This document shows, in pieces, positions 1-11,099 of a stretch of DNA of 64,000 nucleotides (position 1 is its first letter; every line of letters starts with the position of its first letter). This stretch comes from Dipteris shenzhenensis. Lineage: Eukaryota > Polypodiophyta > Polypodiopsida > Gleicheniales. The translations under genes were made by a program, and so were the position numbers. The notes below the pieces were generated by a model. The model did not search any database. It saw only the letters and a program-made list of their open reading frames with translations, and was not told where the DNA came from. The stretch is from the NCBI GenBank assembly GCA_047967505.1, contig CM106539.1. One strand, given 5' to 3'.

Positions 1-250
1 ACTTATAGCCAATTGCATTCTTGTCTTTAGGCAAAGGCACCAATTCCCATGTGGCATTGATTCCAAGGTATCCATTTCTTCATCCATTTCTTTCTCCCAT
101 TTTTCTTTTCCCATGGCTTGCTCAAAAGAAGTGGGTTCTGGTTCCTGTATCACTTTGACCATATAGGCATAGTGAATGGTAGTAAATCCATCATGTTTTA
201 GCCTATCCATAGGATACCTAGCTTTGGTAGACCTACGCAAAATAGGCTCA
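1..250 (-). pseudogene. Start of reverse transcriptase domain of element A (cut by window)
   Basis: The minus strand encodes the upstream RT region, with EQAMGKEKWEKAMDEEMD-like and [16 protein letters not shown]-like segments. These are typical of the RVT_2 domain start in Ty1/copia. It matches 36500-36750 in element G. The rest of RT and RNase H are beyond the left edge. The first ~60 bases show a small deletion relative to G. Confidence 0.8.
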
Positions 251-252
251 CT

Positions 253-2000
253 TCAAGGTGCTCTCAAAACATCCTTGGTCTTCCTTACTCCAGGTGTAAC
301 AAGAGAAGGAATACCCAACTCATCATCAATGCTCTGTTCGGAGCCACTGGATTCACCATCCACATAAGAGTGACCTGCATTCACATCAAACATGGGCTGA
401 TCTACCTTCTCTTTTCCTTTGCGTGATACCTGCATACCACTATCTGCATTGCTTTGAGGAAATTCTCCTGATCTCAATCTGCCTATCCATGGCGAAGTAT
501 GTGAACGACTGTTAGAGGACACTGCAGGTCCATTACTATTTTGTGATTGCTGCTATGAATTCTGTACAGCATTACCATTTTGTGCATCTACATCATCAAT
601 CACATTTACTGGTTTATACCAACTGGTCATCTCATCAAAAACAACATCTCTGCTCACTGTAAACTTATGAGTAGAAGGGTTATAGCATCTATACCCTTTC
701 TGCTGTAGAGAATAACCAATAAGGATGCACTTCTCAGCTTTTGGATCCAACTTGGACCTCAAATCATCTGGCACATGAACATAGGCAATGCAACCAAAAA
801 TTTTCAAATGAGAAATATCTAGTTTCCTACCAGTATACATCTCCTCTAGCATCATGCCATGTATTGCTACAATGGGAGTTCTATTCATTATGTAAACTGC
901 TGTAGCAACTACTTTAGCCCAATAATAATCTAGTAGGTCTTTTTCATTTAGCATGGCTCGAGATACCTCTCCAATATGCCTGTTTTTCCTTTCTACAAGT
1001 CCATTTTGCTGTGGGGTATGACTGCATGAATATTGCTGCTTTATGCCATGCTCCTACAGGAACCTTGCTTGAGAGGTACTCTCCCCCTCCATCTGACCTT
1101 AGGCATTTTATTTGCAAGCCTGTTTCTTTTTCAACCATAGCTTCAAAAGCTTTGAAATGCCCAAACACTTCACTTTTCTTTTTCATAAAATACACCCAAA
1201 CTTTTCTACTGTAGTCATCAATAAAGGTGACAAAATAGTGATAGCCTCCAATAGATGCAGCTTTAGTAGTCCACACATCAGAGCGGATTAATTCCAAGGC
1301 TTTTTACTCTCTTAAGCATGCCTAGGAAATGGTTTCCTTGCCTGTTTTCCAAATTGACAGGCTTCACAAACCTTATGCATTTCTGCAACCTTGAATTTAG
1401 GCAATCCTGCAACAATATTTTGGGCTTGCATTGATTTAAGTCGCTGTATATTAACATGACCAATGCGTTTATGCCAGATATCAATATCTGCAACAACACC
1501 GGTCCCATGTGCAAACATTGCTGCACTCAATTCAGGCATGTCCACATCCAACGTAAACATCCTGCCCTTCTTCTTTCCTTTTGCTATCAAGCGACCGTTA
1601 TTTTTTATATCCTCAACAAAGTATCCATGAGGATTAAATCTGACCTGCAAGCCCTGCTCAACCATTTGATCAATAGAAACTAGGTTCTTGGTGATGTTCG
1701 GGACATGAAATACATCAGACAGGTATTTCTTTTTCCCATCCTGCATAGACAAAAGAATTTTACCAATCTGCACAATAGGATGTGCAGTATCATCACCAGT
1801 CTCCACAAATCCGAGTATTTTCATTTTCCTTACATCCTGCATCCATTCTTCATGACCTGTCATGTGGTTTGACGCACCTGAGTCAACATATCACACATCG
1901 TTTCGTTCTTCTGCACTTGTCACAGAATTGGTCATATGCTGCACCATAAATAGATGCTCATTTCTGTCATCACCCTGTCTACTGAAAGATGCATAATTGC
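253..2000 (-). pseudogene. Protease-integrase region of element A, broken
   Basis: Protease: the DSGASNHMT active-site motif lies near 1870-1890, preceded by an in-frame stop (a tryptophan codon in element G). GAG-pre-integrase: 1312-1863, containing HKRIGHVN and CEACQFGKQ, the His/Cys zinc-binding pairs. Integrase core: 944-1297, with RSDVW as the first catalytic Asp and LRSDGGGEY as the second. The integrase C-terminal part (553-954) contains KIFGCIAYVHVP and the usual IGYSLQQKGYRCYNP segment. A frameshift near 950-1060 disrupts the region holding the catalytic Glu. The linker (253-522) is Ser/Pro-rich. Confidence 0.87.
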
Positions 2001-2029
2001 CTTGCTGCAATTTTCCATTCATAATGTCA

Positions 2030-2910
2030 TTCTGCTTTTTGTAGCAGTCCTTAGCCATATGACCCATTTTACCACAGTAGTAGCATTCAACATTGCTGTT
2101 TGCATTTTGGCCTCTCTGCCATCCACCACGGCCTCTTTGGCTCCCCCTGTCTCTAGAGTTACCACGTCCTCCTACATAGGACTGGTTTTCTTGAGTTTGC
2201 TACATATTCTAATTTCTACCACGGCCTGCAGATCGGCCTCCTTTACCTCTACCTCTACCTCTTCCAGCATTTGAATAGAAGATAGTTTCTTTTGAAGTTC
2301 CTCCTGAAGAAGATGCACCCCCATTTCTCTGCTCTTTAGAAATTAGAAGAGCAAACAACTCTTCAAAATTAGGAAATTTTTCACGGAGGGCAATGGATGT
2401 CCGGAACTATGCATAATCCTTTCCTAGACCATTCAAGGTCACAGAAAGTAGATCATCATCTTCCACTGGCAACCCAATGGAAGCAAGTGCATCTGCAATT
2501 TTCTTCACCTTCATGTGGTAGTCATTTATGCTCAAATTTTCTCTCTGCACATTGTGCAACTCCTGTTTGAGTTGCATTTTCCTGGCTTGCATATTTGTGC
2601 TGTACATTTTTGCCAAAGTATCCCATGCCTCCTTTGGCGTACTTGCATCCTGAATATGCACAATCATAGAATCAGAAATACTGATAGACAGCCAATACAT
2701 AACTTTCCTGGCTCTCTCATGCCATCCTTTAAATGCCTGCATTTCCTGTTGATTGGGAACATTAGGAAGAACTGGTTCTTCTTCATTTCCTGTAATGAAC
2801 TCCCAATAGCCTTTTCCCATGAGGAAATTCGTCATTCTAAACTTCCATGCCTAGAAGTTGTTCTTGTTAAGCTTTTCTGTGACAATCTGTGAAAGAGAAT
2901 CAGACGCCAT
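2030..2910 (-). pseudogene. gag of element A (UBN2-type capsid plus CCHC zinc knuckle), broken
   Basis: The frame starts at the ATG at 2908-2910 (MASDSLSQIV), the same start as in element G at 33577. It covers a copia gag domain with the LNGLGKDYA motif, an Arg/Gly-rich stretch, and an intact CYYCGKMGHMAKDC knuckle (C-X2-C-X4-H-X4-C, about 2050-2090). Gag would form the virus-like particle and bind element RNA. It is broken: a TAG interrupts about residue 20 where G has a proline codon, DYAQF has become DYA-stop-F, and a TAG lies at 2209-2211 just before the knuckle. The last stop is shared with element G. Confidence 0.87.
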
Positions 2911-3330
2911 TACAAAACACTGCAAAATATTCTGTCACTGCAAAAAACACAGCTTTTGCCTCACACGAGCAGATCTGCAAAACTGACGAAAGTGGTATTT
3001 GACCACACAGTCACTTCCTAGTGATGATTTTACATCAACAGGCAACAAGCATGATTATGCAACTCCCAATATCTATGCACACAGGCATACGATGCAATTT
3101 CTGCGGCAACTTTTCACCGACTAGCAGAGCAGTGGTCGCACAGCAAAAACAGGGCCTTTTTCTTAGTGCTTGCGAAGAACTTCCGCCTTCAAAACGGGCC
3201 CCGAAATGGCCTCGAATCAGAAAAATAAAGTCATCGAAATCCCAAACTCGAAATAGGAAAGCAACACTGGTCCTCTTACCAGGACACCACGAACTTGGTT
3301 TGCTTTCTTGAGCTCCTTACCACGAACAAG

Positions 3331-3342
3331 GCTCTAATACCA
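3331..3342 (-). promoter_or_regulatory. Primer-binding site of element A (tRNA-iMet type)
   Basis: On the minus strand this reads TGGTATTAGAGC, directly after the LTR end. It is one C-to-T change from the plant copia consensus TGGTATCAGAGC, which is complementary to the 3' end of initiator methionine tRNA and primes minus-strand cDNA synthesis. Confidence 0.85.
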
Positions 3343-3694
3343 TGTGAAGATAGTGGGAGAGAGGGAAGGAGTCTCACTTGCAGCTTTCTCACATGCACAA
3401 TGGGGGAATACACACAAAGGTGGAGGCTAAAAACAGTTTTCCTCTTCTTAGTTGTGAAAGCCAAAAGAACTCTCATACAAAGAAATAGAAGAACCCTATA
3501 TGTGGGTCTCAAACCAAACTCAACTAACTAAGGTGGCATACTAACTGAGCCACAAACTAGAGTAGATAAGGATAGCTGTCATCCAGCTATTATTCATGGG
3601 CGGTGTACCAACCACGTCTGCAGCTAACAAGTCGGTGACATAAATGCACAACGGTCACCCTGGCATATCGCGAGTGGAGCTCGATATCTCAACA
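3343..3694 (-). repeat. 5' LTR of copia element A
   Basis: A 352-bp LTR. On the minus strand it begins TGTTGAGATATCGAGC at 3694 and ends CTTCACA at 3343, giving canonical TG...CA ends. It aligns with the LTRs of element G at 32674-33031 and 38124-38375. The next bases to the right (3695-3699, gtcgg) would be the target duplication; the partner copy is outside the window. Confidence 0.9.
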
Positions 3695-4149
3695 GTCGGT
3701 GTGTCTTGAATAGCTCTTTACTGAGTGGTTTGGTAAAGATGTCTGCAACATTCTCTTTGCTATCACAATGATACAGTGTGATGTCACCAAGTAACACTCT
3801 TTCTCTGATGAAGTGCTCTCTAACATCAATTGCTTTATATACTAGATTCTTGGCCAATGCTTGAGCGATTGATTATCACAGTATATTGTTGTTGGCTTTG
3901 ACTCATCAAAGTAATATGTTTCTGACAATAGTCTTCTGAGCCATATAGCCTCACATGCACCTGTAGTGAGTGCTCTATATTCTGCTTTAGTTGAAGACAA
4001 AGAAACAGTTGGCTATTTGTTTAACAACCACGATATAGCACCTTGACCAAGGAAAAATGCATATCCCTATGTTGATCTCCTGGTCTCATGATCTCCGGCA
4101 TAGTCACTGTCATAGTATCCATGCAACTATGGATGACTTCCTTTGTATT
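3695..4149 (-). pseudogene. RNase H of element B, truncated by element A
   Basis: The minus strand encodes a Ty1/copia RNase H: YYDSDYAGDHETRRST, SSTKAEYRAL and IYCDNQS, then the C-terminal HFIRERV and KENVADIFTKPLSKELF. There are point stops and frameshifts. The coding sequence ends within FKTHR at 3695, where the LTR of element A starts. A minus-strand open frame running on into that LTR is a chance fusion. Confidence 0.83.
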
Positions 4150-5251
4150 CTATCTTGTACCTCTGATGTATCTCAAGACTCTTTTGGCTGCATTCCAATG
4201 AGATTGTTTTGGATTTGCCATAAATTGTGCTAGTGAGCTTACTGCATAACAAATATCTGGCCGTGTGATGGTTAGATATATAAGAGATCTGATCAGTTGC
4301 CTGTAGTATCTGCCGTTGACTGTAGGCTTTTTTGAATCTTTAGTAAGTTTTAAACTCTGTTCCATGGGAGTGGCTGCAATCTTGCAATCTGCCATATGAA
4401 ACTTCTTTAGGAGACTATCAACATACTTGAGCTGACTCATGAATGTGCTATTGGAATCTCTCCAGAACTCAATTCCAAGACAATAGTGCATAAGTCCAAG
4501 ATCTTTCATGTCGAACTCTGCAGATAAGTCTTGTTTCAATTTTCTGATGAAGCTATCCTTGCTTCTTGTCACAATCAAATCATCTACATACAAAAGTGCA
4601 ATAGTAATGTTTTCCCCTTGAACTTTGTAGTAGAGAGTATGGTTTGCATTGGATTTCATGTATCCCAGATTAGCAAAATACTTGTCAATTCTGCTTACCA
4701 ACTCTGGATGCTTGCTTTAAGCCGTAGAGACTTTTCTTGAGATGGCAAACCTTATTCTCTTTTCTTGGTTCAACGTAACCTGCTGGTTGTTGCATGTAGA
4801 CTTCCTTGTCTAGGTAACCATTGAGAAATGCATTCTTGACATCGAGGTGATACACATTCCATCTGCTGAGTGTCACTAGTGATATCAAGAATCGTATGGA
4901 ATCCATCTTTGCTATTGGAGCATAAGTCTCATCATAATCTTGACCATATTGTTGTGCAAATCCTTTTGCAACTAATCTGGCTTTGTATCTTTGAATACTT
5001 CCATCTAGATTGTACTTCACTTTGTATACCCATTTGTTTGGTATGGCCTTCTTTCCTAGTGGAAGGTTGCATAATTCCAAAGTATTATTCTTATACAAAG
5101 CATCCATTTCTTCATTCATAGCAGTTTGCCATTCTGGCTTGTCTACTGTGTCTTTGAAGTACACTGGCTCTTCTGTAGCCATGATGGTAGTCATAAGAGC
5201 ATAGTTGGTGGTTTCAAGTTGAATTGCTTTACCTTTCTGAGCATATGTCAA
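4150..5251 (-). pseudogene. Reverse transcriptase of element B, one frameshift
   Basis: Two overlapping minus-strand frames (4685-5251 and 4150-4701) together give nearly the whole Ty1/copia RT: KWVYKVKYNLDGSIQRYKARLVAKGF, DVKNAFLNGYLDKEVYM, KKSLYGLKQA, then after a frameshift near 4690 the catalytic LLYVDDLIV, followed by the thumb/connection with TRPDICYAVSSLAQFM. The YVDD box is intact. Confidence 0.88.
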
Positions 5252-5404
5252 TCTGGCTGGAGGTCTGCTTGCCCTAGTAGACCATTTGAGCTACTGTGGC
5301 TCTGCTTGGGGTGTTGCTGGCAATTCTTGCTCTTCTTCATCAACCTGTTCTGTAGATGACTGTGAAGATGCTTCTATCTCCTGTGTAGGTGAGGTTTTCC
5401 ATTC

Positions 5405-6700
5405 TCATTCCTCATCAAATATTATATCTCTAGAGATAATGACCTTGTGGTTGATGGGATTATACAACTTGTATGTTTTGCTTTCTTCATTGTAGCCAAC
5501 CATGATGCATTTGCATGACTTCGCATCCAATTTCCTACGAATGATCATCATGTATGTGAGCATATGCAATGCAACCAAATATGCAGAGATGCCCAATGTG
5601 TGGCTTGTGTCTAGTGAATGCTTCATAAGGAGTCATACCCTGTATTGGTTTGGTAGGAAGCCGATTAAGCAAGTAGTTTACTATAGCTATTACTTCTACC
5701 CAATACTGATTTAGAAGATTCTTTTCACTAAGCATTGCTCTAGCACTGTCTGTGCTAAAGTCCCATTCTTCCTTTCAACTCTTGCATTTTGCTAAGGAGT
5801 ATCTGCACATGTGAATTGTCTTCGTATGTCGTGACTTTTGCAAAAGTTCATGAATGCTGAAGACATGTATTCACCTCCTCTATCTGATCTCATGACCTTG
5901 ATCTTTCTTCCTGTCCGGTTTTCTACCATGGCTTTGAATTCTTGAAATCTGGAAAACACTTCAGATTTCTCTTTCAGAAAGTAGACCCAATAATATCCGT
6001 TGTAGTCATTGATGAAAGTCAAGTAGTAAAGTAAACTATTGATGCTACAGGTCTGGGCATTAACCCCATACATCTATATGAATTAAATCAAGAATACCTC
6101 ATGGACAAGAGGTATTTCTGCCAAAGTTGGTTTGCTTTTGTTTGCCAAAGTAGCATGCTTCACAAACTTTTCCAAGAAACTGTAGCTTTGGAATCCCAAT
6201 TGCTATATTCTGATTCCTGAGATCTAACAAGTACTTGAAGTTGACATGACCATATTTCTTGTGCCATTTTGTAGATAGTGGCATCTATTGTGGTTGAGCT
6301 GACATGGCATGCTTATCTAGTACTATAGCTAGCATTTTGTATAAGCGTCATTCCTTGACACCTTTTGCTACTAGTTGACATCTTTCAAAATTTTCTCTGG
6401 TAGTGCATTCATCACCATCGAAGATGACTCTGTAATTGTGTTCCGTCATTGGACCTACTGACAAAAGGTTCTTGCTGAGCTTCGAAACATAGAGCACATC
6501 TTTCAACAATCCTTTCGTACCAGTGAAATTGTTCATAGGGATAACACATGTACCTTAAACTGGATTTAGTGTATTGTCTACTATGTAGATGACATTTTTC
6601 TGACCTTCTAATGGCTTCAATTCTGTGAATCATTCCTGATGATTTGTCATGTGAGATGATGCACCATTGTCGATGTACCAGGGATCTTGTTCCACTTGGT
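5405..6700 (-). pseudogene. Protease-integrase region of element B, broken
   Basis: Protease motif DNGASSHMT at about 6640-6690 (Asn-Gly in place of the usual Ser-Gly). GAG-pre-integrase at 6099-6284 with WHKKYGHVN and CEACYFGKQ. Integrase core at 5792-6073 (FINDYNGYYWVYFLKEKSEVF and VMRSDRGGEYMS). The integrase C-terminal segment follows at 5405-5735 (LLNQYWVEVIAIVNYLLNRLPTK spacing, then IFGCIAYAH). Reading frames change between segments, so no full-length integrase can be made. Confidence 0.83.
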
Positions 6701-6899
6701 TGACTTGATAGCTATTTCCACTTGGTCGACTTGATAGCTATACTTCTCTTTCAGATTGAAATCAGTGTCTGGGTACACTGTATCAGTCTGATGCATTTCC
6801 TTGCTTGCAAGAAACATATTCCCATGTTCATTTGCAAAATGACTGTGACTAGAATGTCCCACCACGATGATTTTCTCTACCACAAAAATTCCCTCGAGT

Positions 6900-7894
6900 G
6901 CTACTGGATTGACTGCCTTGGTCATACTGCTTCTTGCAACAATCTCTTTCATAGTGTCCAAACTTGTGACAGTAGTTGCACTGAATGTTTGACACGTTGG
7001 TGGATGCATTCCTCGTCCTTGAAATCTTCCTTGGTTGGAATGATTTCCTCTTTGCTAATTTTGATGCTGCTGAGGATGATGCTGATGCTGATGTTGATGC
7101 TGACTTTGATATTATTGCTGATGATGACCACTTCTATGATATGATGTACCTCTGCCTCTGCCTTTGCTTTTTTCTGAAGTTGTAAATGCTTGATCATTAA
7201 AATGACCTTTTCATGCTTGGATGGCCTGAGTCCTAAGTTCTTCACCAAGTAGGACTAACTGAAATTCTTCCAGTGTTGAAATTTGCCGTTGGATGGCAAT
7301 ACTCTGGACTAGATTCTCGTATCCCTCTCCTAGTCCATTCAGAATGACTTGAACCATTTTTATGGGGTCCATAGTCTCTCCTACTACTGCAAGTTGATTG
7401 TTGTAGTCTTTTATGCGGAGTACATAAGCATGACCAGTTTCACTGCTATTGCAAAAACTCTGGTTGATTTGGTTTCTTAGGGTGAGAATCTTGGATGTGT
7501 TCTTGGACTCATAGAGAACTGCGAATATATCCCATGCTTCTTTCGATGTCTTGACTATGTTGAGTTGCCCTAGCATGAAATCTTGCACATTCTGCTTAAT
7601 TAGATGATAGGCATACTTGTCTTTCTTATCCCATTCTACCTGAGCTTGGGCGATGGCAAGATCTACTATAGGTGCAAAAACTGTTTGTGTAGTTGTAGAT
7701 CCCATTGCTGGTGCTATGACAATAGGTGGAGTAGAGCTACTTATGGTTGGATCATCCAATGGTCTAGGTGTAGACCCATTGACATACTCCCATTCATCTT
7801 GAAGTACAAGAATGGTCTCCATTTGGTATTTCCATGTACCGTAATTGGAGTTGTCTAACTTAGAAGATGCCTCTAGATTGGGGTTGCTGGTCAT
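6900..7894 (-). pseudogene. gag of element B with CCHC knuckle, frameshifted
   Basis: Gag starts at the ATG at 7892-7894 (MTSNPNLEASSKLDNSNYGTW), the usual copia gag opening, and stays open to 7211 (227 aa). It includes LILQ-type YQMETILVLQDEWEYVNG and the VILNGLGEGYENLVQSI motif of UBN2-like gag. After a low-complexity stretch (about 7040-7140) the sequence shifts frame. The zinc knuckle CNYCHKFGHYERDC is readable at about 6930-6985. A short direct duplication of about 28 bp lies at 6697-6750. Confidence 0.83.
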
Positions 7895-9490
7895 AGATAT
7901 GGTGCAAGAAATGTACTCAAAAGTGTCATGAAAATCTCTATATGAATCAACTGCAAATACACTGACTGTACCAAGTGAAATCTCTGAACCATCGATGAAG
8001 ATAGAAATGCAATATATAAAATCTGAGTTGTATTACAAGGCTTGTGGCAATGATGTCGGGAATAGCCAAGAGGCTTTTACAAGGCTGAAATGATGTGCAC
8101 AATGCCATGAGATAGCCAAATAGGCTTTACAATGGTGGCATCTGTGTGTGAAATCAAGTGCTATCTACCCATTGAAACAATTTGCAATGCCTCTGTACTC
8201 TCTGAAGTTTGCTCACTGAACTGATGAACGTAAGGTGTCAGGTAATGTAATTATGTGAAACCATATGTGAGCATATGGACTGACTCCGAGTAGGTGCTAG
8301 TCGAGAATTTAGGGCATGGCTTAGATTGGCAACTTGGGGAAATTCAAAGCGTCCCCTGTATGGCAATCTAGTCTACTCTAATCTTGATCTATACCAACCA
8401 CCGATCGATGAAAGAACATCAAATAATTCATTTTCTTTTGTTCTTTTTAAGTGCTGGGTTAGATGTGTTGATGTAGAGGTGAATGTGCATGAAGGAAGTG
8501 GTTTTATTGGTGAGGATAAAATGTGAGTGTAACTTGTGCCAAAATATGTGCATGATGTGATGATCGCATAGAGCACAAAAAAACGAGTGACTTTCCTTTT
8601 TGGAGTACCCTCAAATTCTTCCTGGATCAAGAGATACAACTTGATCTAGGTGGAGGGGCAAAAGGAGTGCAATTGTGCTCAATGATGATGTGCCTAGCAA
8701 GAGGTGTGTCTGTGGAGCCCTATGATGAGGTGGTAGGAGTGGTCACATGTAGCGACTATGGAGCACTATGTGTGCCTGCAGTGGTCCATAGTCTGCCATG
8801 TGGCAGACCATATCAGCTTCAGTAAGTAAAAAGTCCTCATCTGAAATGTCTTGGTATGCTATAAACTTTCCAGATTTTGAAGTAATGTTCATCAGATCTG
8901 ATCCTTTTGCCACATCAGCAAACATGTCATCCTGCCAGCTCATCAGCCATGTCATTATTACTACCATGCCAGCTACCACATCAGCATAGCCATGTCATCA
9001 TTGCCACGTAATCTACCACATCACCTTTGCTGACATCATCATCTACCACATCATCAGTGGAGAAGCTAACGTAGCTTTGACTGTGGCTGAGCCTCACTCT
9101 AGGCAATCCCCTTGGAGCTCTCCAAGATTGTGGATGCCTTAGATACTCTATTTCATGGAAGCTCTTTCCTTTCAGACAACCGAGAGATCTTATCAGACTC
9201 TCAGGCTCTCTCTCTTTTGTTCACAAGGTGAAGAACAATGAAACCTTTGGAATGCTCCAAAAAAAAAAAAAAAAACTAAGTGTTCACTAAACTCTCACTT
9301 TCATTCTCAATGGAAATCTCTCAAGGAATTCAAGAATCTCTCTCTCTCTCAATCAATCAAAGAAAGAATGATGGAATTCTCTGATGAAAACTTCTCTTTC
9401 ATCAATGGAATGAAAGGACACTCAATCTCTTAATCTCTCAATCTCTCTCGCACTCTCAAGGATCACAATGCCTTAGCAGAAGGCAAGGAA
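7895..9490 (-). other. Long untranslated leader of element B
   Basis: About 1.6 kb lie between the primer-binding site and the gag ATG. No coding frame is supported. Segment 8860-9075 holds many degenerate short direct repeats of CATCAGC / CCACATCA / CATGTCATCA type. An A-tract lies at 9260-9277. Leaders of over 1 kb recur in elements C, E and F here. Confidence 0.6.
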
Positions 9491-9502
9491 GCTCTGATAC
9501 CA
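9491..9502 (-). promoter_or_regulatory. Primer-binding site of element B (tRNA-iMet type)
   Basis: On the minus strand it reads TGGTATCAGAGC, an exact match to the plant copia primer-binding consensus, adjacent to the LTR. Confidence 0.88.
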
Positions 9503-9759
9503 TGACAAAATATGAAGAGAGGAGAGGAGAAGAGTGGAGATGAGGAGAGAGGGCACAGCTAGAGAGCACATTACAAATGACTAACTGTACACTAGATTTA
9601 GTTAAAAAAATAGAATATATACAAACCCATTTAGGGTTAGGGTCAGGGGATCTAACCCTTTCATTTATAGCACTCTATAAGGTTAGTGCTATGCACATAT
9701 GATCACATGATGGTGCTATGCACACGTGATCACATGATGTTGAGCGTGAACTCTCAACA
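9503..9759 (-). repeat. 5' LTR of copia element B
   Basis: A 257-bp segment. On the minus strand it starts TGTTGAGAGTTCACGC (9759) and ends ATATTTTGTCA (9503), immediately followed by the primer-binding site. It contains a short internal duplication (GATCACATGATG twice, 9701-9740). The second LTR copy is outside the window, so the outer boundary rests on the TGTTGAGAG terminus alone. Confidence 0.78.
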
Positions 9760-9837
9760 GTTTATAATTGGCATTCTCCCATCATCATATGGTTCTCCCT
9801 TGTTAGCTAACCCCAACCTCCAAGTGTTTTATATGTT

Positions 9838-9845
9838 GGCACCTA
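9838..9845. repeat. Target-site duplication, left (ggcaccta)
   Basis: Perfect 8-bp match to 10104-10111 on the other side of the MITE. Confidence 0.85.
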
Positions 9846-10103
9846 CTCAGGGAGTTCACCTCAAAAACATTTAGTGTACCACATGCATTCAAAGGGAGGA
9901 GCATTTTAATTCAACTTTTTGGAAAAATTTAACAGGATTACAATAACAGGAGGGGTTTTTAAATTCAATTTTAGGAAAAAATCACTTAGTTCATAAGTAA
10001 GTAGGGGTGTTTTTATTGGCGGGGAAATTCTAGTTGAGGGGCTTTTAAAACACCCCTTGAACGCACGTGACACATAGGGTTTCTTAGTTGTGCACCCCCC
10101 GAG
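9846..10103 (-). mobile_element. hAT-like MITE, copy 1 (258 bp, 8-bp TSD)
   Basis: Left end CTCAGGGAGTTCACCT; right end read inward CTCGGGGGGTGCAC. It is flanked by the perfect 8-bp direct repeat ggcaccta (9838-9845 and 10104-10111). The body is AT-rich with no coding frame. Its right third is clearly homologous, in reverse orientation, to the MITE at 34504-34750: both share CCTTGAACGCACGTGA and a following AGGGTTT...CCCCCC(T/C)GAG end. The 8-bp TSD and CAGGG-type ends are hAT hallmarks (family knowledge). Transposition would need a transposase supplied in trans. Confidence 0.85.
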
Positions 10104-10111
10104 GGCACCTA
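10104..10111. repeat. Target-site duplication, right (ggcaccta)
   Basis: Perfect 8-bp match to 9838-9845. Confidence 0.85.
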
Positions 10112-10569
10112 TTCTATAGTTGAGCACACTTCCCTTAGGATTGCAAGAGTGAGAATCTTCATTGAGCATGGCACAGGAAGTAAACTGAGCATTTCTAGGT
10201 TAGTTGGGTGAGGAATCAACACTGTCAACATTTTAGCGATCCTACGAGGGAAGGGTCATGGAGAGGGGCACCATTAAAGACCCGAGGTGGATGAGAAGAA
10301 GTTAAGGAATTTTGCTCGAGTTCCTCTCACAACACATAGAGATACTACATGACCGATAGGAATACATCAAGTTGTATCCTTATGGCCTAAAGACAGTACC
10401 AACCCAAAAGGAGGAATTTATAGCAACCTGACAGTCATGAAGGTGGTTATGATAGGTTGGAAGCTAGTGAATAGGTTATTCCAAGTAGAAGACCTACCTT
10501 TTCAGGTTTTGGAGCAGAAATGTTTAAATCTAGCTCCAACATCAAGGTAAAGCTCCAAAATTTTAAAGG

Positions 10570-10983
10570 CAGAGATGATGAAGATCCTTACAGCTCAATG
10601 GTGCAACAATAAATGATGAGTATATGGACTATTTCCCCTGTACCTTAATTAAAAATGCTCAAAGGTGGCTTAATTAGTTTCCAATTGGGTATTTTCCCAA
10701 CTCATATTCAATGTCCAAAGATTTCTTGCGAAGGTTCCAACATGAGATTAGCAAGGAGGATGTGAGAACAAAGCTGAGTGAATTTAAAAACCAGAGCAAA
10801 GGAGAATCTATCCAAGATTTTGCAATTAGGATGAGAGCTCTTATCAATTAGCTGAGTACGATTCTTGATGACAAGTCTATGCAAGCCTAGTTAATCATAG
10901 GATGTGCCCATGTAGATCTATGCAAGCCAGAGATAGTCAATCCAACTAGAACCTATGAGGAACAGCTAAACCGAGCGGTCTCC
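10570..10983 (+). pseudogene. Ty3-type gag fragment
   Basis: Reading through stops gives AQRWLN-stop-FPIGYFPNSYSM, then FLRRFQHEISKEDVRTKLSEF and SIQDFAIRMRALI. This is the pattern of the retrotrans_gag capsid domain (a W..L segment, F...F, L..L.Q...ES...F..R...L). Stops lie at about 10672 and 10850. It continues into a Lys-rich linker at 10984-11110. Confidence 0.65.
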
Positions 10984-11099
10984 TTGGAGAAGAGCGAAGG
11001 TTCAAAAAACAAGGTGAAGAAGAAGGATGCTGAGAGTGATACCGAGAAGACTCCAACAAAGAAGGATAAGATAAAACCCGAGCTAAAGAATGACTTAAA

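Larger units (their letters stand above)
1..3694 (-). mobile_element. Ty1/copia element A, partial (RT start to 5' LTR)
   Basis: Read on the minus strand this runs 5' LTR, primer-binding site, gag, zinc knuckle, protease, GAG-pre-integrase, integrase, linker and the first residues of reverse transcriptase. It then leaves the window at position 1. The order protease-integrase-RT is diagnostic of Ty1/copia. Several in-frame stops and frameshifts mark it as dead. It belongs to the same family as element G (32674-38375), matching it closely through gag, integrase and LTR. Its LTR directly abuts the RNase H coding region of element B, so A appears to have inserted into B; the other half of B should lie left of the window. 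Confidence 0.93.
3695..9759 (-). mobile_element. Ty1/copia element B, interrupted at its 3' end by element A
   Basis: Minus-strand order: 5' LTR (9503-9759), primer-binding site (9491-9502), long leader, gag, zinc knuckle, protease, integrase, RT, and RNase H that stops where element A begins at 3694/3695. The frame is broken repeatedly. It is a different family from A/G, C/E and F by LTR and gag sequence. It is the older host of the nested insertion, since A's LTR interrupts its RNase H frame. Confidence 0.88.

Noticed and set aside
3624-3857. RNase H frame with an unusual C-terminus
   Set aside because: The tail is translated from the LTR of inserted element A; not a real fusion protein.
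9620-9660. TTTAGGGTTAGGG near 9630 as a telomeric motif
   Set aside because: It lies inside the LTR of element B and is only about two imperfect units.
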